A DNA stretch of 64,000 nt from Chitinophagaceae bacterium (lineage in GTDB: Bacteria; Bacteroidota; Bacteroidia; Chitinophagales; Chitinophagaceae). Positions within the stretch are counted from its first letter, which is position 1. Each line of letters opens with the position of its first letter. This document shows positions 43,616-52,955 of this stretch, piece after piece. The stretch is from the NCBI GenBank assembly GCA_016710745.1, contig JADJVB010000013.1:310001-374000 (forward strand), written 5' to 3'. The translations under genes and the position numbers were made by a program. Under the pieces are notes generated by a model. The model was not told where the DNA came from. It saw only the letters and a program-made list of their open reading frames with translations, and ran no database searches.

Positions 43616-46600
43616 ATGAAAAAAGTCTTACTGTTAACCACAATGTTTTTTTTGATAACTACGATTGGTTATTCGCAAACAAATCGGTTTTGGACTGAGA
43701 ACAAACAGGATAAGGCTGAAATTGTAACCGACAAATCTGTTGCCAGATTATCTTATCCTGCAGCATTCAAATTATTTAATTTGAACAGTACTGTTTTACG
43801 CCAGGAATTATTTTCTGTAGTGGGACAGCGAGCATCAAAACAATCCGTCGTGATTTCATTGCCAAATGCGGATGGTGGTATTGAATCCTTTGAGGTTTTT
43901 GAAGCTTCAAATTTTGAACCGGATTTGCAGGCGCGGTTTCCTGAGATCAGGGCTTATTCCGGTAGAGGTATAACCGACAGGTATGCTACTTTGAAATTAA
44001 GCATCTCTCCACAGGGAATTCAAACCATGGTTTTTAGAACAGATAAGGCGAACGAATTTATCGAGCCTTACTCTAAAGACCATTCGATATATGCTGTTTA
44101 TCGTTCGCACAGGGAAAAGGGCAAATTGCCCTGGACCTGCAGCACCGATGATAAGCAAATGTTCGCGAATACGAGCGCTCAAATTCCAGGCGAAAGCTTA
44201 ACCGGCAGCTCAACCGGCCAGTTAAAGACAATGCGCCTCGCGCAGTCCTGCAATGGAGAATATGCCAATTATTTTGGAGCTACCAGTTCTGCGCAGGTAG
44301 GCCTTGTGTTGGCAGCCTTCAATGCTACGCTTACCCGTTGCAATGGTGTTTATGAAAAAGACCTGGCATTACACCTGAATCTTATCAGTAATACAACATC
44401 GGTGATTTACTATAATCCGGCCACGGATCCATATTCCACCACGTTAAGCCAGTGGAATGCCCAATTACAATCTACACTTACGTCTGTAATCGGTGAAGCC
44501 AATTATGACATCGGGCATATGTTTGGTGCGTCTGGTGGTGGTGGAAACGCTGGCTGTATCGGTTGTGTTTGTGTAAACGGATCAAAGGGTAGTGGTATCA
44601 CTTCTCCTGCCGATGGCATTCCACAGGGAGATAATTTTGATATTGATTATGTTACCCACGAAGTAGGTCATCAGTTAGGAGGAAACCATACATTCTCCAT
44701 GTCGAACGAAGGCACCGGTGTAAACAAAGAAGTAGGTTCCGGTATTACAATAATGGGATATGCAGGTATCACTGCACAGGACGTGGCACCACATTCGATC
44801 GATATTTTTCACCAGGCTACAATTAATCAAATTCAGACAAATCTGGCTGGTAAAACTTGCCCGGTATCCTTTGCTATGACAGCGAACAGCGCACCGTCAG
44901 TTGCCGCTGTAAGCAACCGAACCATTCCCATCAGTACCCCTTTTGAGCTAACGGCCTCAGCTACCGATCCCGAAAATGATCCACTTACTTATTGTTGGGA
45001 GCAGAATGATAATTCAACTACTACCGGTACGGGCAGTGTGGCTTCGCCTACAAAGACTACCGGGCCCAACTGGCTTTCTTTCCCCGCATCCGTTTCAGGT
45101 AGCCGTACTTTTCCAAGGTTGTCAACTATCCTGGCAGGCCTAAATGTTACACCACCACTTCCCGGCGGTGACGCCGGTGCGAATATTGAAGCGTTGAGCT
45201 CGGTTTCAAGAACCTTAAATTTCCGCGTAACTGCAAGGGACAACCGACCTTATGTGGTGGGCTCAACAATCGGACAAACGGCTTTTACAGATGCTGTGAT
45301 AACGGTTACCAACACGTCAGGGCCTTTTGCTGTTACTGCACCAAATACCAACGTGATCTGGGCCGGTGCGTCTACGCAAACAGTAACCTGGAGTGTAAAT
45401 AACACCACGGCTGCACCGGTAAGTTGTGCCAACGTTAAAATTTCTATGAGTACCGATGGTGGACAAACATTCCCGACCGTACTGGCTGAAAGTACGCCCA
45501 ACGACGGTTCAGAGGCTGTTGTGATACCCAATACAGCATCAACTACTGCCCGCGTTAAAGTAGAGGCAGTAGGCAATATCTTTTTTGATATCAGTAATTC
45601 CAATTTTACCATTGGTGCGGCAGCCGCCTGCGGTGATGCAACCGGCTTAACTGCTTCTTCTGTTACCAATACAAGTGCTACGGTTAGTTGGAGTGCCGTT
45701 ACCAATGCGGTTAGCTATACCGTAGATTACAAAGCCAACAGTTCTTCAACCTGGATTAGCGTTTCTACAGCGCAAACGGGAACGTCGGCAAATCTTGCAG
45801 GCCTTACCGAGGGTACTTTGTACGACTGGCGGGTAAAAGCAAATTGCAACGCAGGAAGTGGTGCATTTGTACAGGCTCAGTTTACAACCACTGCGCCTTG
45901 TAATGCGCCAGCAGGATTGTCCAGCTCTTCCATCACGAGTTCGGGAGCCACTGTAAGCTGGTCGGCAGTAAGCGGTGCCATCAGTTATGATGTTGATTAT
46001 AAATTGTCAAGTACTTCTACCTGGACCAATTCAATCAGCGGTACTACATCCACTTCAAGAAGTATTACCGGACTGTTGGCTTCTACATTATACGACTGGA
46101 GAGTAATAACAAATTGTTCAGGCGGAAGCAGCGCTTATGCACAGGCTCAGTTTACTACCGGGGCTGTTGCGCCCGGCTGTGGTACAGCATTCGAACCAAA
46201 CGAATCAATTGCAGCGGCTGCTCCTGTAACATTAGGGGTAACCAATTCTGCTGCGATTACGACAACAACCGACAATGATTATTTTTCAGTTGTAACAACC
46301 GGTGTCAATAATATGGTGTATAGCCTGGTAGGCCCATCGGGTGTAGACTATGATCTGACAATTTATAACAGCTCAGGTACGTCAATTGGAACTGGTGTTT
46401 CTGCATCAGCCACTGAAACAGTGTCATTGACTAATCAAGCGGCTGGTACCTATTATATCCGGGTATTTGGATACAATGGAGCAAACAGTGCAACGTGTTA
46501 TACCATAACCGCCACAGCAACACCTGTAGCTCCTACTACATGTCCTGGCATTTATGACATCAGTACCAACGGAACAAGAACAGGTGCAGCATTGATACCT

Positions 46601-47188
46601 TTCAATACGGATATTAAAGGCTTGCTGAGCCCATCAGGTGACAATGATTATTACCGCTTTGTTATTACAACCGGTGGAACAATAACTATGACGTTGACAA
46701 CATTGCCGGCAAATTATCAGTTACGATTACTGAATAGTAGCGGAAGTACTTTGCAAACATCAAGCAATAGCGGTACAACTAATGAAACTATTTCCAGAAC
46801 CGTAACCGCAGGTACTTATTATGCAAGGGTATATCCAAGCGGCAGTGCAAATAATGCAGCCAACTGTTATACTTTAAAGGTACAGTTAGGAACTGCAAGT
46901 AAAGAGATCGGAAACGAAATCGTTGAAATGAGTGCTGATAAATTAACGATTGCGCCAAACCCTGTAGGCTACAAAACAAACCTGCTGTTCATGGCTGAAA
47001 AAGCGGGTAGTGCAGAGGTCATTGTTACCAACCAGTTGGGAAGTGTTGTTTTAAGAAAAACAATTCCGGTGGCTGAAGGTGAAAATATCAGGGCACTCGA
47101 CGTAAGTAACTTGCCCAATGGCTTTTATTATGTGAGAATGCAACATGGTGCCAAAATGCAAATGGCTAAAATTGTTGTAGCAAAATAA
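43616..47188 (+). CDS. Type IX-secreted reprolysin-like metalloprotease
   Basis: The 1190-residue protein has a signal peptide (MKKVLLLTTMFFLITTIGYS) and a prodomain of about 190 residues. A metzincin domain with HEVGHQLGGNH follows at about residues 348-358. After it come a region with Ig-like character, two fibronectin type III domains (ATVSWSAVTNAVSYTVDYK and its near-copy ATVSWSAVSGAISYDVDYK) and two PPC-like domains (NDYFSVV..., NDYYRFVI...). The last 75 residues form a type A sorting domain (LTIAPNPVGYKTNLL to MAKIVVAK), which sends it through the type IX system. It is probably a cell-surface or released protease. Confidence 0.93.
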   Translation: MKKVLLLTTMFFLITTIGYSQTNRFWTENKQDKAEIVTDKSVARLSYPAAFKLFNLNSTVLRQELFSVVGQRASKQSVVISLPNADGGIESFEVFEASNFEPDLQARFPEIRAYSGRGITDRYATLKLSISPQGIQTMVFRTDKANEFIEPYSKDHSIYAVYRSHREKGKLPWTCSTDDKQMFANTSAQIPGESLTGSSTGQLKTMRLAQSCNGEYANYFGATSSAQVGLVLAAFNATLTRCNGVYEKDLALHLNLISNTTSVIYYNPATDPYSTTLSQWNAQLQSTLTSVIGEANYDIGHMFGASGGGGNAGCIGCVCVNGSKGSGITSPADGIPQGDNFDIDYVTHEVGHQLGGNHTFSMSNEGTGVNKEVGSGITIMGYAGITAQDVAPHSIDIFHQATINQIQTNLAGKTCPVSFAMTANSAPSVAAVSNRTIPISTPFELTASATDPENDPLTYCWEQNDNSTTTGTGSVASPTKTTGPNWLSFPASVSGSRTFPRLSTILAGLNVTPPLPGGDAGANIEALSSVSRTLNFRVTARDNRPYVVGSTIGQTAFTDAVITVTNTSGPFAVTAPNTNVIWAGASTQTVTWSVNNTTAAPVSCANVKISMSTDGGQTFPTVLAESTPNDGSEAVVIPNTASTTARVKVEAVGNIFFDISNSNFTIGAAAACGDATGLTASSVTNTSATVSWSAVTNAVSYTVDYKANSSSTWISVSTAQTGTSANLAGLTEGTLYDWRVKANCNAGSGAFVQAQFTTTAPCNAPAGLSSSSITSSGATVSWSAVSGAISYDVDYKLSSTSTWTNSISGTTSTSRSITGLLASTLYDWRVITNCSGGSSAYAQAQFTTGAVAPGCGTAFEPNESIAAAAPVTLGVTNSAAITTTTDNDYFSVVTTGVNNMVYSLVGPSGVDYDLTIYNSSGTSIGTGVSASATETVSLTNQAAGTYYIRVFGYNGANSATCYTITATATPVAPTTCPGIYDISTNGTRTGAALIPFNTDIKGLLSPSGDNDYYRFVITTGGTITMTLTTLPANYQLRLLNSSGSTLQTSSNSGTTNETISRTVTAGTYYARVYPSGSANNAANCYTLKVQLGTASKEIGNEIVEMSADKLTIAPNPVGYKTNLLFMAEKAGSAEVIVTNQLGSVVLRKTIPVAEGENIRALDVSNLPNGFYYVRMQHGAKMQMAKIVVAK

Positions 47189-47209
47189 AAAATAGCTGAA
47201 TAGTCCTGA

Positions 47210-47240
47210 CAAGGCCCCGAAAATTTCGGGGCCTTGTTTT
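47210..47240. terminator. Bidirectional terminator between protease and enoyl-CoA hydratase genes
   Basis: The arms CAAGGCCCCGAAA and TTTCGGGGCCTTG are perfect inverted repeats followed by T-rich sequence. The two flanking genes converge on it. Confidence 0.8.
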
Positions 47241-48018
47241 ATTTTCCGCTGAACGTCGGTTTTCTTTTTTCCAGAAAAGCTGTTGTTCCTTCCTTCATAT
47301 CATCCGTATCAAAACATTCGCCAAAAGCATCAATTTCGGTTTGATACCCGTTCCTGGTTTCATCAAAAACAGCATTGGCCGCCTTAATGCAGCCAGCAAC
47401 AGCTAACGGAGCCTTGCTGTTAATATGTTCTAAAATGCTTTTTGTTTTGTTCAATAATTCTTCGGCAGGTACCACGTAATTTACCAATCCGTATTGCAAA
47501 GCCGTGTTTGCGTCAATTATATTGGCACTCATCAACATCTCCATGGCTCTCCCTTTACCAACCAACTGCGTCAGCCGTTGTGTACCACCATAGCCTGGTA
47601 TCAATCCTAAATTAACTTCGGGCTGGCCAAATTTCGCATTTTCACTTGCCAGCCTGAAATGACAGGCCATGGCCAGTTCGCAGCCACCTCCCAAAGCAAA
47701 ACCATTCACTGCGGCTACAATAGGTTTGGGTGCATTCTCTATTTTTGTAAATACCATATCCTGCCCTTTTTGGGCGAGTTCTTTTCCGCCATTGGCATCC
47801 AGGGCTAAAAATTCTGAGATATCGGCACCGGCGACAAAAGCTTTAGGGCCGGCTCCGGATATGATGGCTGATTTAATTTCGGGATTGGAATATACTTCAT
47901 CAATGGCTGCCGACAACTCTGTAATAACGTCTTTGTTAAGTGCGTTTAATTTATCGGGGCGATTGATGGTGATGGTGAAAATGCCGTTTTCGAGATCCGT
48001 TAAAATAGTCGTGTACAT
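47239..48018 (-). CDS. Enoyl-CoA hydratase
   Basis: The 259-residue crotonase-fold protein has both oxyanion-hole segments (KAFVAGADISEF and NGFALGGGCELAMACH) and the two catalytic Glu regions (ALGGGCELA and GQPEVNLGLIPGYGGTQRL). This matches classic short-chain enoyl-CoA hydratase. It lies ten bases after a B12-binding domain gene on the same strand, so the two are co-transcribed, which hints at a shared role in acyl-CoA metabolism. Confidence 0.92.
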   Translation of the reverse strand: MYTTILTDLENGIFTITINRPDKLNALNKDVITELSAAIDEVYSNPEIKSAIISGAGPKAFVAGADISEFLALDANGGKELAQKGQDMVFTKIENAPKPIVAAVNGFALGGGCELAMACHFRLASENAKFGQPEVNLGLIPGYGGTQRLTQLVGKGRAMEMLMSANIIDANTALQYGLVNYVVPAEELLNKTKSILEHINSKAPLAVAGCIKAANAVFDETRNGYQTEIDAFGECFDTDDMKEGTTAFLEKRKPTFSGK

Positions 48019-48028
48019 AAATTGTTTT

Positions 48029-48436
48029 TTAAAAATTCCTGTTCTCTTTCACCCAGCCTTTTATATAATCCGAAATTTCGGTTGTGGTGGCGCCCGGAGC
48101 GAAGAGTTTACCAACACCCATTTTATTCAAAGCGGCCATATCTTCTTCGGGGATTATGCCACCACCTGTAAGCAACACATCATTCATCTCTTTCTCTTTC
48201 ATCAATGTGATGAGCTTTGGAAACACAGTATTGTGAGCGCCACTGAGAATACTCACGCCAATGGCATCCACATCCTCCTGCAGCGCTGCATTCACCACCA
48301 TTTCGGGGGTTTGGCGCAGGCCGGTGTAAATGACTTCCATGCCGGCATCACGCAGCGCTGTAGCAATAACCTTAGCGCCACGGTCGTGCCCGTCTAAACC
48401 AACTTTAGCCACTAAAACTCGTATGGGTCTGCTCAT
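48029..48436 (-). CDS. Stand-alone cobalamin-binding domain, methylmalonyl-CoA mutase type
   Basis: The 135-residue protein equals only the C-terminal B12 domain of methylmalonyl-CoA mutase. It carries the DxHxxG motif in GLDGHDRG, followed by SILSGAHNT and LTGGGIIPEED. The catalytic TIM-barrel subunit is not in the window. Such free domains act as a small subunit in split mutases of the ICM/MCM type. A split mutase partnership with another gene is plausible but unseen here. It is the first gene of an operon with enoyl-CoA hydratase, and its promoter box is TATTTTTG. Confidence 0.92.
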   Translation of the reverse strand: MSRPIRVLVAKVGLDGHDRGAKVIATALRDAGMEVIYTGLRQTPEMVVNAALQEDVDAIGVSILSGAHNTVFPKLITLMKEKEMNDVLLTGGGIIPEEDMAALNKMGVGKLFAPGATTTEISDYIKGWVKENRNF

Positions 48437-48453
48437 ATAATATTCTTAAGCCA

Positions 48454-48461
48454 CAAAAATA
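48454..48461 (-). promoter_or_regulatory. Exact -7 box TATTTTTG of the B12-domain gene
   Basis: An exact TAnnTTTG match on the minus strand lies 17 bases before the ATG at 48436. Confidence 0.45.
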
Positions 48462-48465
48462 ATCA

Positions 48466-50019
48466 TTATTGCCTGTTGAATTGCCGTTTCATTTCTTTTA
48501 ACCCATCTGCAGCCAGTTTTAAACCGGCAGCATCTATGTACTCGAAAAAGATGATTTTATCTCCAAACTGGCGGGAATGCTTATAAGTAACGGAATCAAT
48601 GATGGTTACATTTTCAAAATGCTGAAAAACTTCGTCATCGGCATCCGGAACGTGGCTTCCTATAAAAACTAAATTTTTGAATTTAATTTCATCCGGAATC
48701 CAGTGCAAAAAAGACCCATTGTCTGAAAATACTTTGTTCTTAAAATCCTGTCCCTGGCCGTAATATTTTAAGGCCCCCGCCTGGCCATAATTCCGGCCGA
48801 ATATCATGGTGTTAGCTTTTACATCGGCAGGCAGCTTGTTATAAAAGGCTTCCGCTTTCGCGGTCATTTCCTTCCAACCCAGGTAGTCGGCAAAGTCCTG
48901 CGGCAGCGAATGATTTTGCTGGTCCTCCCATTTGAGTAACCCCGTTTTCTCCATCTTTTTTTCTTTGTAAAAAGCGGCCAGTTTATCAGGTTCCCAGAGG
49001 GGTAACGCCATGGGTAGAATTACCCACGTGAAATATAGAATAAAAGCTGTTGCAATCCATCTGATCCATTTTAGTTTGATGCTGGTCCATTGTTGCAAAG
49101 CCACTGAGCCAGCCGCAAACAGCATGGGATAGGAACCGGCGGCGTAATAATTTTTTCCGTTGGATAACAGTAAAAAAACAACCACAGAGAGGTAGATCCA
49201 CGCCAGTATACGAAATTTTTGCCCCGATTTTTTAAATAACCAAACTAACCCGGTTATCCAAACAAAAAAAGCCGAGATAAACATGAGTAATTGACCTGTT
49301 AAAAAATCTAAAGGATCAATAAACCGTAACTGTGTTTCCCGCAATTCGTTTAAATGGTGAAACAGGGGCCAGTTATGGTTGTATTGCCACAACAGATTAG
49401 GAAGGGCAATTAAAAAACCGACAAAGGCTGCGCCATAAAGGTGTTTGTTTCCGTATAATTTCCTGTATCGGGTAAGCAAAAGGGCTATTGAAAATCCGGT
49501 AGCAAAGATCAGTATCGAATTTTTTGCCAGCCATCCGCATCCCATTGCAAAGCCGACCAGGTAAAGATATTTAATGTGATCAGTATTGATAAACCGAACA
49601 ATAAAATAGGACGCCAGGGTCCACCAGAAGATATCCAGAAAATTAGCCTGGAACAGAAAATGAAAGCGAAGGAATGCTGTACAGGTTATGCATAGGCCAG
49701 CAATAAAAATGGCAAACAAACCTCCTCCCATTTCCTTTACCATCCTGCAGGTAATGATCAACGTAAGGGCCCCAAAAATAGCGGGCCAGAATTTAACCCA
49801 AAAGAAACTGTTGCCGAAAACATGAGTAAGCCGGGCCAGCCAGGACAGCATTGGGGGTACTTCCATATAACCCCAGGCCAGGTGATGCCCTTGCTCCAGG
49901 TAAAGAAATTCATCACGGTGTAGCTCATAAACCGGGTGTTGCAAAAAGAAGGGCAGTGAAAATTTAACGATGGCTAATGCAACGATCAGTCCCCAGGTAA
50001 GGTTTTTGTTTTGATTCAT
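48466..50019 (-). CDS. GT39-family membrane glycosyltransferase
   Basis: This 517-residue protein has about ten membrane helices and the GT39/ArnT-like features of a dolichol- or polyprenol-phosphate-sugar transferase. DEFLYLEQGHHLAWGYMEVPPMLSWLARL sits in the first large loop with its acidic catalytic pair, and a C-terminal soluble region of about 150 residues follows. It would move a sugar onto a protein or lipid on the outer face of the inner membrane. I start at the ATG at 50019 rather than a TTG three codons earlier. The acceptor is unknown. Confidence 0.85.
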   Translation of the reverse strand: MNQNKNLTWGLIVALAIVKFSLPFFLQHPVYELHRDEFLYLEQGHHLAWGYMEVPPMLSWLARLTHVFGNSFFWVKFWPAIFGALTLIITCRMVKEMGGGLFAIFIAGLCITCTAFLRFHFLFQANFLDIFWWTLASYFIVRFINTDHIKYLYLVGFAMGCGWLAKNSILIFATGFSIALLLTRYRKLYGNKHLYGAAFVGFLIALPNLLWQYNHNWPLFHHLNELRETQLRFIDPLDFLTGQLLMFISAFFVWITGLVWLFKKSGQKFRILAWIYLSVVVFLLLSNGKNYYAAGSYPMLFAAGSVALQQWTSIKLKWIRWIATAFILYFTWVILPMALPLWEPDKLAAFYKEKKMEKTGLLKWEDQQNHSLPQDFADYLGWKEMTAKAEAFYNKLPADVKANTMIFGRNYGQAGALKYYGQGQDFKNKVFSDNGSFLHWIPDEIKFKNLVFIGSHVPDADDEVFQHFENVTIIDSVTYKHSRQFGDKIIFFEYIDAAGLKLAADGLKEMKRQFNRQ

Positions 50020-50070
50020 CAAAAACAAGATAAGAAACTATCTGAATTAATTACACCCCCAAGCGTTTAT

Positions 50071-51291
50071 TTAAAGGCACTGTGTATTAAAAAATTTAAG
50101 CGTAGCCCGGTTGTAATCACTGTACATCTGGTGGTCAGAAACAGAAAGATCAACCTGCTCCACAACAAAAATTTTTTGTAGTGTAGTTAAACTGTTGAGT
50201 TCGGGAAAAGAAGCCGGGCTGGCGGTGTATGCATTGATCAGCACATCCGAAAAACCAATAAAATAGTTTCTGTTATTTAAATACCCCTTGGATTTGAGTT
50301 CATTAAAAACAGCAACAGATTTGGCGATCGTAATATCGCCTCTTCTGGCAAAACGCTCAGGATATAAAGGTGCATGCTCTTTAATAAAATATTTACTGCA
50401 GATACCCCGGCCGCTTATTGTTTGTGAATTGGATAGGGCGGCGGCATTTCCTGTGGGCCCCACATTTTCATTATTATCGTACCGGGCCATACAAAATTGA
50501 AGCGGGGTTGTTGTAGTAGATGCTGCAAGACCTGCCGGGGCGCAATAACTGATGCCAGCTTTGTACTTGTAAAATGCCGAAAGATAGGCTGAAAAATTAC
50601 CGCCATTGCTCATGCCTGCCGAATAGCGGAGTTTACTGCGGCTGGTTAAGCCACGGTTGTAGAAAGTATCAGTAATGATCTTGATATTGGCGTAATCAAT
50701 ATTTGTTACGGAGTCAACAGGCGATACAAGCCATCTTAATTTACCATCGCCATTGGCATCCACCCCGGTTGTAGCTTCTTCTGCCTCCGTAATGATCACG
50801 CCAAAATTATCAGCAACCAGGTCTTTTATCAATTGTTTAAATTCGTAGTTGGTAGCCGTGTTTTGTGCAGTTCCACCAGTACCGTGCAACAGGTAAACAA
50901 ACCCTTTATGCCCCGCCGGGAAAAAAGAATACACGGGCTTCATTCTGTCTCTTCCCCTGATCTGTTCAAGAGTAAGCGTAACGGGGGCAATTGTTTTAAG
51001 ACTTCCGGTAAATGAAACATTCCTGTTGGGCATTACAAACCAGCTATGCCACTCTTCCGGGCCATTTAATAATGCGGCATCACCACTCCATTTATCAAAT
51101 AACTCGTTATCGGCATAGGCAACACTGAAAATGTCCACGGTATCCCCAATTTTGTATTTCCCGGTACCATAGCCGTTATTTACGGATACCGTAAAGCTGT
51201 CGACGGTAACAATGGGTGTTATAGGGTCGGTAGAGGCTTTGTTGCAGGCTGTGAAGCTTAGTATAGTAATTACGAAAAGTAGCAGTTTCAT
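50071..51291 (-). CDS. Alpha/beta hydrolase lipoprotein, esterase-like
   Basis: The chosen start (51291) gives a 406-residue lipoprotein whose signal ends SFTAC. After an N-terminal beta-rich domain of about 100 residues, an alpha/beta hydrolase domain begins near KGFVYLLHGTGGTAQN (oxyanion-hole HGTGG). The nucleophile elbow is GMSNGG in RYSAGMSNGGNFSAY. The late His in SVSDHQMYSD may complete the triad. It resembles feruloyl-esterase/PHB-depolymerase-like lipases. A near -7 box, CAAATTTG, ends four bases before the start. Confidence 0.78.
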   Translation of the reverse strand: MKLLLFVITILSFTACNKASTDPITPIVTVDSFTVSVNNGYGTGKYKIGDTVDIFSVAYADNELFDKWSGDAALLNGPEEWHSWFVMPNRNVSFTGSLKTIAPVTLTLEQIRGRDRMKPVYSFFPAGHKGFVYLLHGTGGTAQNTATNYEFKQLIKDLVADNFGVIITEAEEATTGVDANGDGKLRWLVSPVDSVTNIDYANIKIITDTFYNRGLTSRSKLRYSAGMSNGGNFSAYLSAFYKYKAGISYCAPAGLAASTTTTPLQFCMARYDNNENVGPTGNAAALSNSQTISGRGICSKYFIKEHAPLYPERFARRGDITIAKSVAVFNELKSKGYLNNRNYFIGFSDVLINAYTASPASFPELNSLTTLQKIFVVEQVDLSVSDHQMYSDYNRATLKFFNTQCL

Positions 51292-51295
51292 GTAA

Positions 51296-51303
51296 CAAAT
51301 TTG
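51296..51303 (-). promoter_or_regulatory. Possible -7 box CAAATTTG of the esterase gene
   Basis: CAAATTTG has one mismatch to TAnnTTTG and ends four bases before the ATG at 51291. The same spacing recurs elsewhere in the window. Confidence 0.35.
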
Positions 51304-51331
51304 ATGTTCGACCATTTTTATTCGGAAAGGT

Positions 51332-52858
51332 TTAAAACAGGGAAAAAATGGTCAGCGCTTTTTCTATTCTATTTACGGTTTCGGTTTTTCCGATGGTTTC
51401 TTCTATCACAAACACACCGGGCCCCATTTTTGAGCCAACCAGCATAACACGCAATATCATTTGTAACTCGCCGAGTTTAATATTTTTTTCTGTGGCCAGA
51501 TTTTTAAATTCAGTTTCTATCGAAATCAGATTCCAATCAGAAATTGCATTATACCCGGTGATTAATGCAGTAAAAAAATCTTGCTTTTCATTGTCCCATT
51601 TTGGTTTTACAGACGCCTCATCATAATTGGCCGGCTGTACAAAAAAGAAGATTGCCTGATCATAGAAATCAGTGAGCAAGGTGCAACGTTCTTTAACCAA
51701 TACAAGTACTTTCGCGAAATATTTATCATCCGTAACGGTAACATTTTTTGATTCGAATATTTCTTTAACCCTTTGTTGATAGTTGGTAACGGGTAATTTT
51801 TTTATCCATTCGTGGTTGAACCATTTGGCTTTTTCATAATCGAATTTGGCTCCGGCCGCATGTACCCGATCCAAACTGAAATGAGCAATCAATTCATCCA
51901 TTGAATACATTTCCTGTTCGGAGCCATCGTTCCAGCCCAAAACGGCCAAAAGATTGATGAAGGCTTCCGGTAAAAACCCCTTTTCTTTAAACCCTTCTGT
52001 TAGTTCATTGGATTTTGGATCGATCCAGTTCATCGCAAATACCGGAAATCCGTATGTTGCACCATCACGTTTACTGAGTTTTCCGCTGGGCCCCATGATT
52101 AACGGAAGATGTGCCCATTGAGGCATATGCTCTAATCCGAAAAGGTATTTCCAGAGTAACACATGTACAGGAGCGCTGCTCAACCATTCCTCGCCCCTGA
52201 AAGCATGGGTTATCTTCATTAAATAGTCATCAACAACCACGGCCAGGTGATAGGTAGGCATTCCATCGGCTTTCAACAAAACTTTATCATCAACAAGCGA
52301 AGAATCAAAGCTTACTTCGTGATGAATGATATCGGTAAAAGAAATTGTTTCATTGGCTGTCATTTTTATACGCACCACATGACGGGTATTTTGATCGAGT
52401 AATTTTTTTACATCATCTGCCGGCAGTGTCAGCGAATTTTTCATTTGCATTCTTACTTTTCCATCATACTGGGGAGAAGGATTTTCAGCTGTTTTGAAAT
52501 CATTTCTCATTTTTTCCAATTCCTCAGGCGTATCAAATGCATAATACGCAAAACCATCGCGGATCAATTGTTCAGCGTATTGCCGGTATAATTCTTTTCT
52601 TTCACTTTGCCGGTAAGGCGCATATGGACCGCCGGTTACCGGACTTTCGTCAGGTTCCATACCACACCATGTAAGGCAATTAAAAATATACTGCTCGGCT
52701 CCTTCTACAAAACGGGTTTGGTCGGTATCTTCTATACGCACAACAAAATCACCGCCCTGTTTTTTTGCAAACAGGTAATTATATAAAACGGTACGTACGC
52801 CGCCCAAATGCAAACCCCCGGTAGGACTGGGGGCAAATCTTACTCTTACTTTACTCAT
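51332..52858 (-). CDS. gltX: Glutamyl-tRNA synthetase
   Basis: GltX charges tRNA-Glu. The 508-residue product starts MSKVRVRFAPSPTGGLHLGG, which carries the class I HIGH-type motif (GLHLGG), and has the second signature KLSKRDG for ATP binding. I choose the ATG at 52858. A frame beginning 20 codons earlier does not match the family, and an exact -7 box lies four bases upstream of the chosen start. The C-terminal anticodon-binding region is complete. Confidence 0.96.
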   Translation of the reverse strand: MSKVRVRFAPSPTGGLHLGGVRTVLYNYLFAKKQGGDFVVRIEDTDQTRFVEGAEQYIFNCLTWCGMEPDESPVTGGPYAPYRQSERKELYRQYAEQLIRDGFAYYAFDTPEELEKMRNDFKTAENPSPQYDGKVRMQMKNSLTLPADDVKKLLDQNTRHVVRIKMTANETISFTDIIHHEVSFDSSLVDDKVLLKADGMPTYHLAVVVDDYLMKITHAFRGEEWLSSAPVHVLLWKYLFGLEHMPQWAHLPLIMGPSGKLSKRDGATYGFPVFAMNWIDPKSNELTEGFKEKGFLPEAFINLLAVLGWNDGSEQEMYSMDELIAHFSLDRVHAAGAKFDYEKAKWFNHEWIKKLPVTNYQQRVKEIFESKNVTVTDDKYFAKVLVLVKERCTLLTDFYDQAIFFFVQPANYDEASVKPKWDNEKQDFFTALITGYNAISDWNLISIETEFKNLATEKNIKLGELQMILRVMLVGSKMGPGVFVIEETIGKTETVNRIEKALTIFSLF

Positions 52859-52862
52859 CCTG

Positions 52863-52894
52863 CAAAGATAAGCTGCGGTCAGTTTTAAAACCAA
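52863..52894 (-). promoter_or_regulatory. Promoter of gltX (TTG, 21-base spacer, TATCTTTG)
   Basis: On the minus strand a TTG at 52892-52894 is followed after 21 bases by TATCTTTG (52863-52870), then CAGG and the gltX ATG. Both promoter boxes are present and the predicted start of transcription coincides with the start codon. Confidence 0.55.
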
Positions 52895-52904
52895 GCAATA
52901 AAAA

Positions 52905-52931
52905 AACCGTTCAGCCACGGGCTGAACGGTT
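52905..52931 (-). terminator. Terminator of the first paralogous lipoprotein gene
   Basis: The arms AACCGTTCAGCC and GGCTGAACGGTT pair perfectly around a three-base loop. On the minus strand a T-run follows. Confidence 0.8.
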
Positions 52932-52955
52932 GAATATGAAGTCTGAAAATAGTAA

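Noticed and set aside
47669..48397. 242-codon plus-strand frame opposite enoyl-CoA hydratase and the B12 domain
   Set aside because: It is a shadow of two well-supported minus-strand genes.
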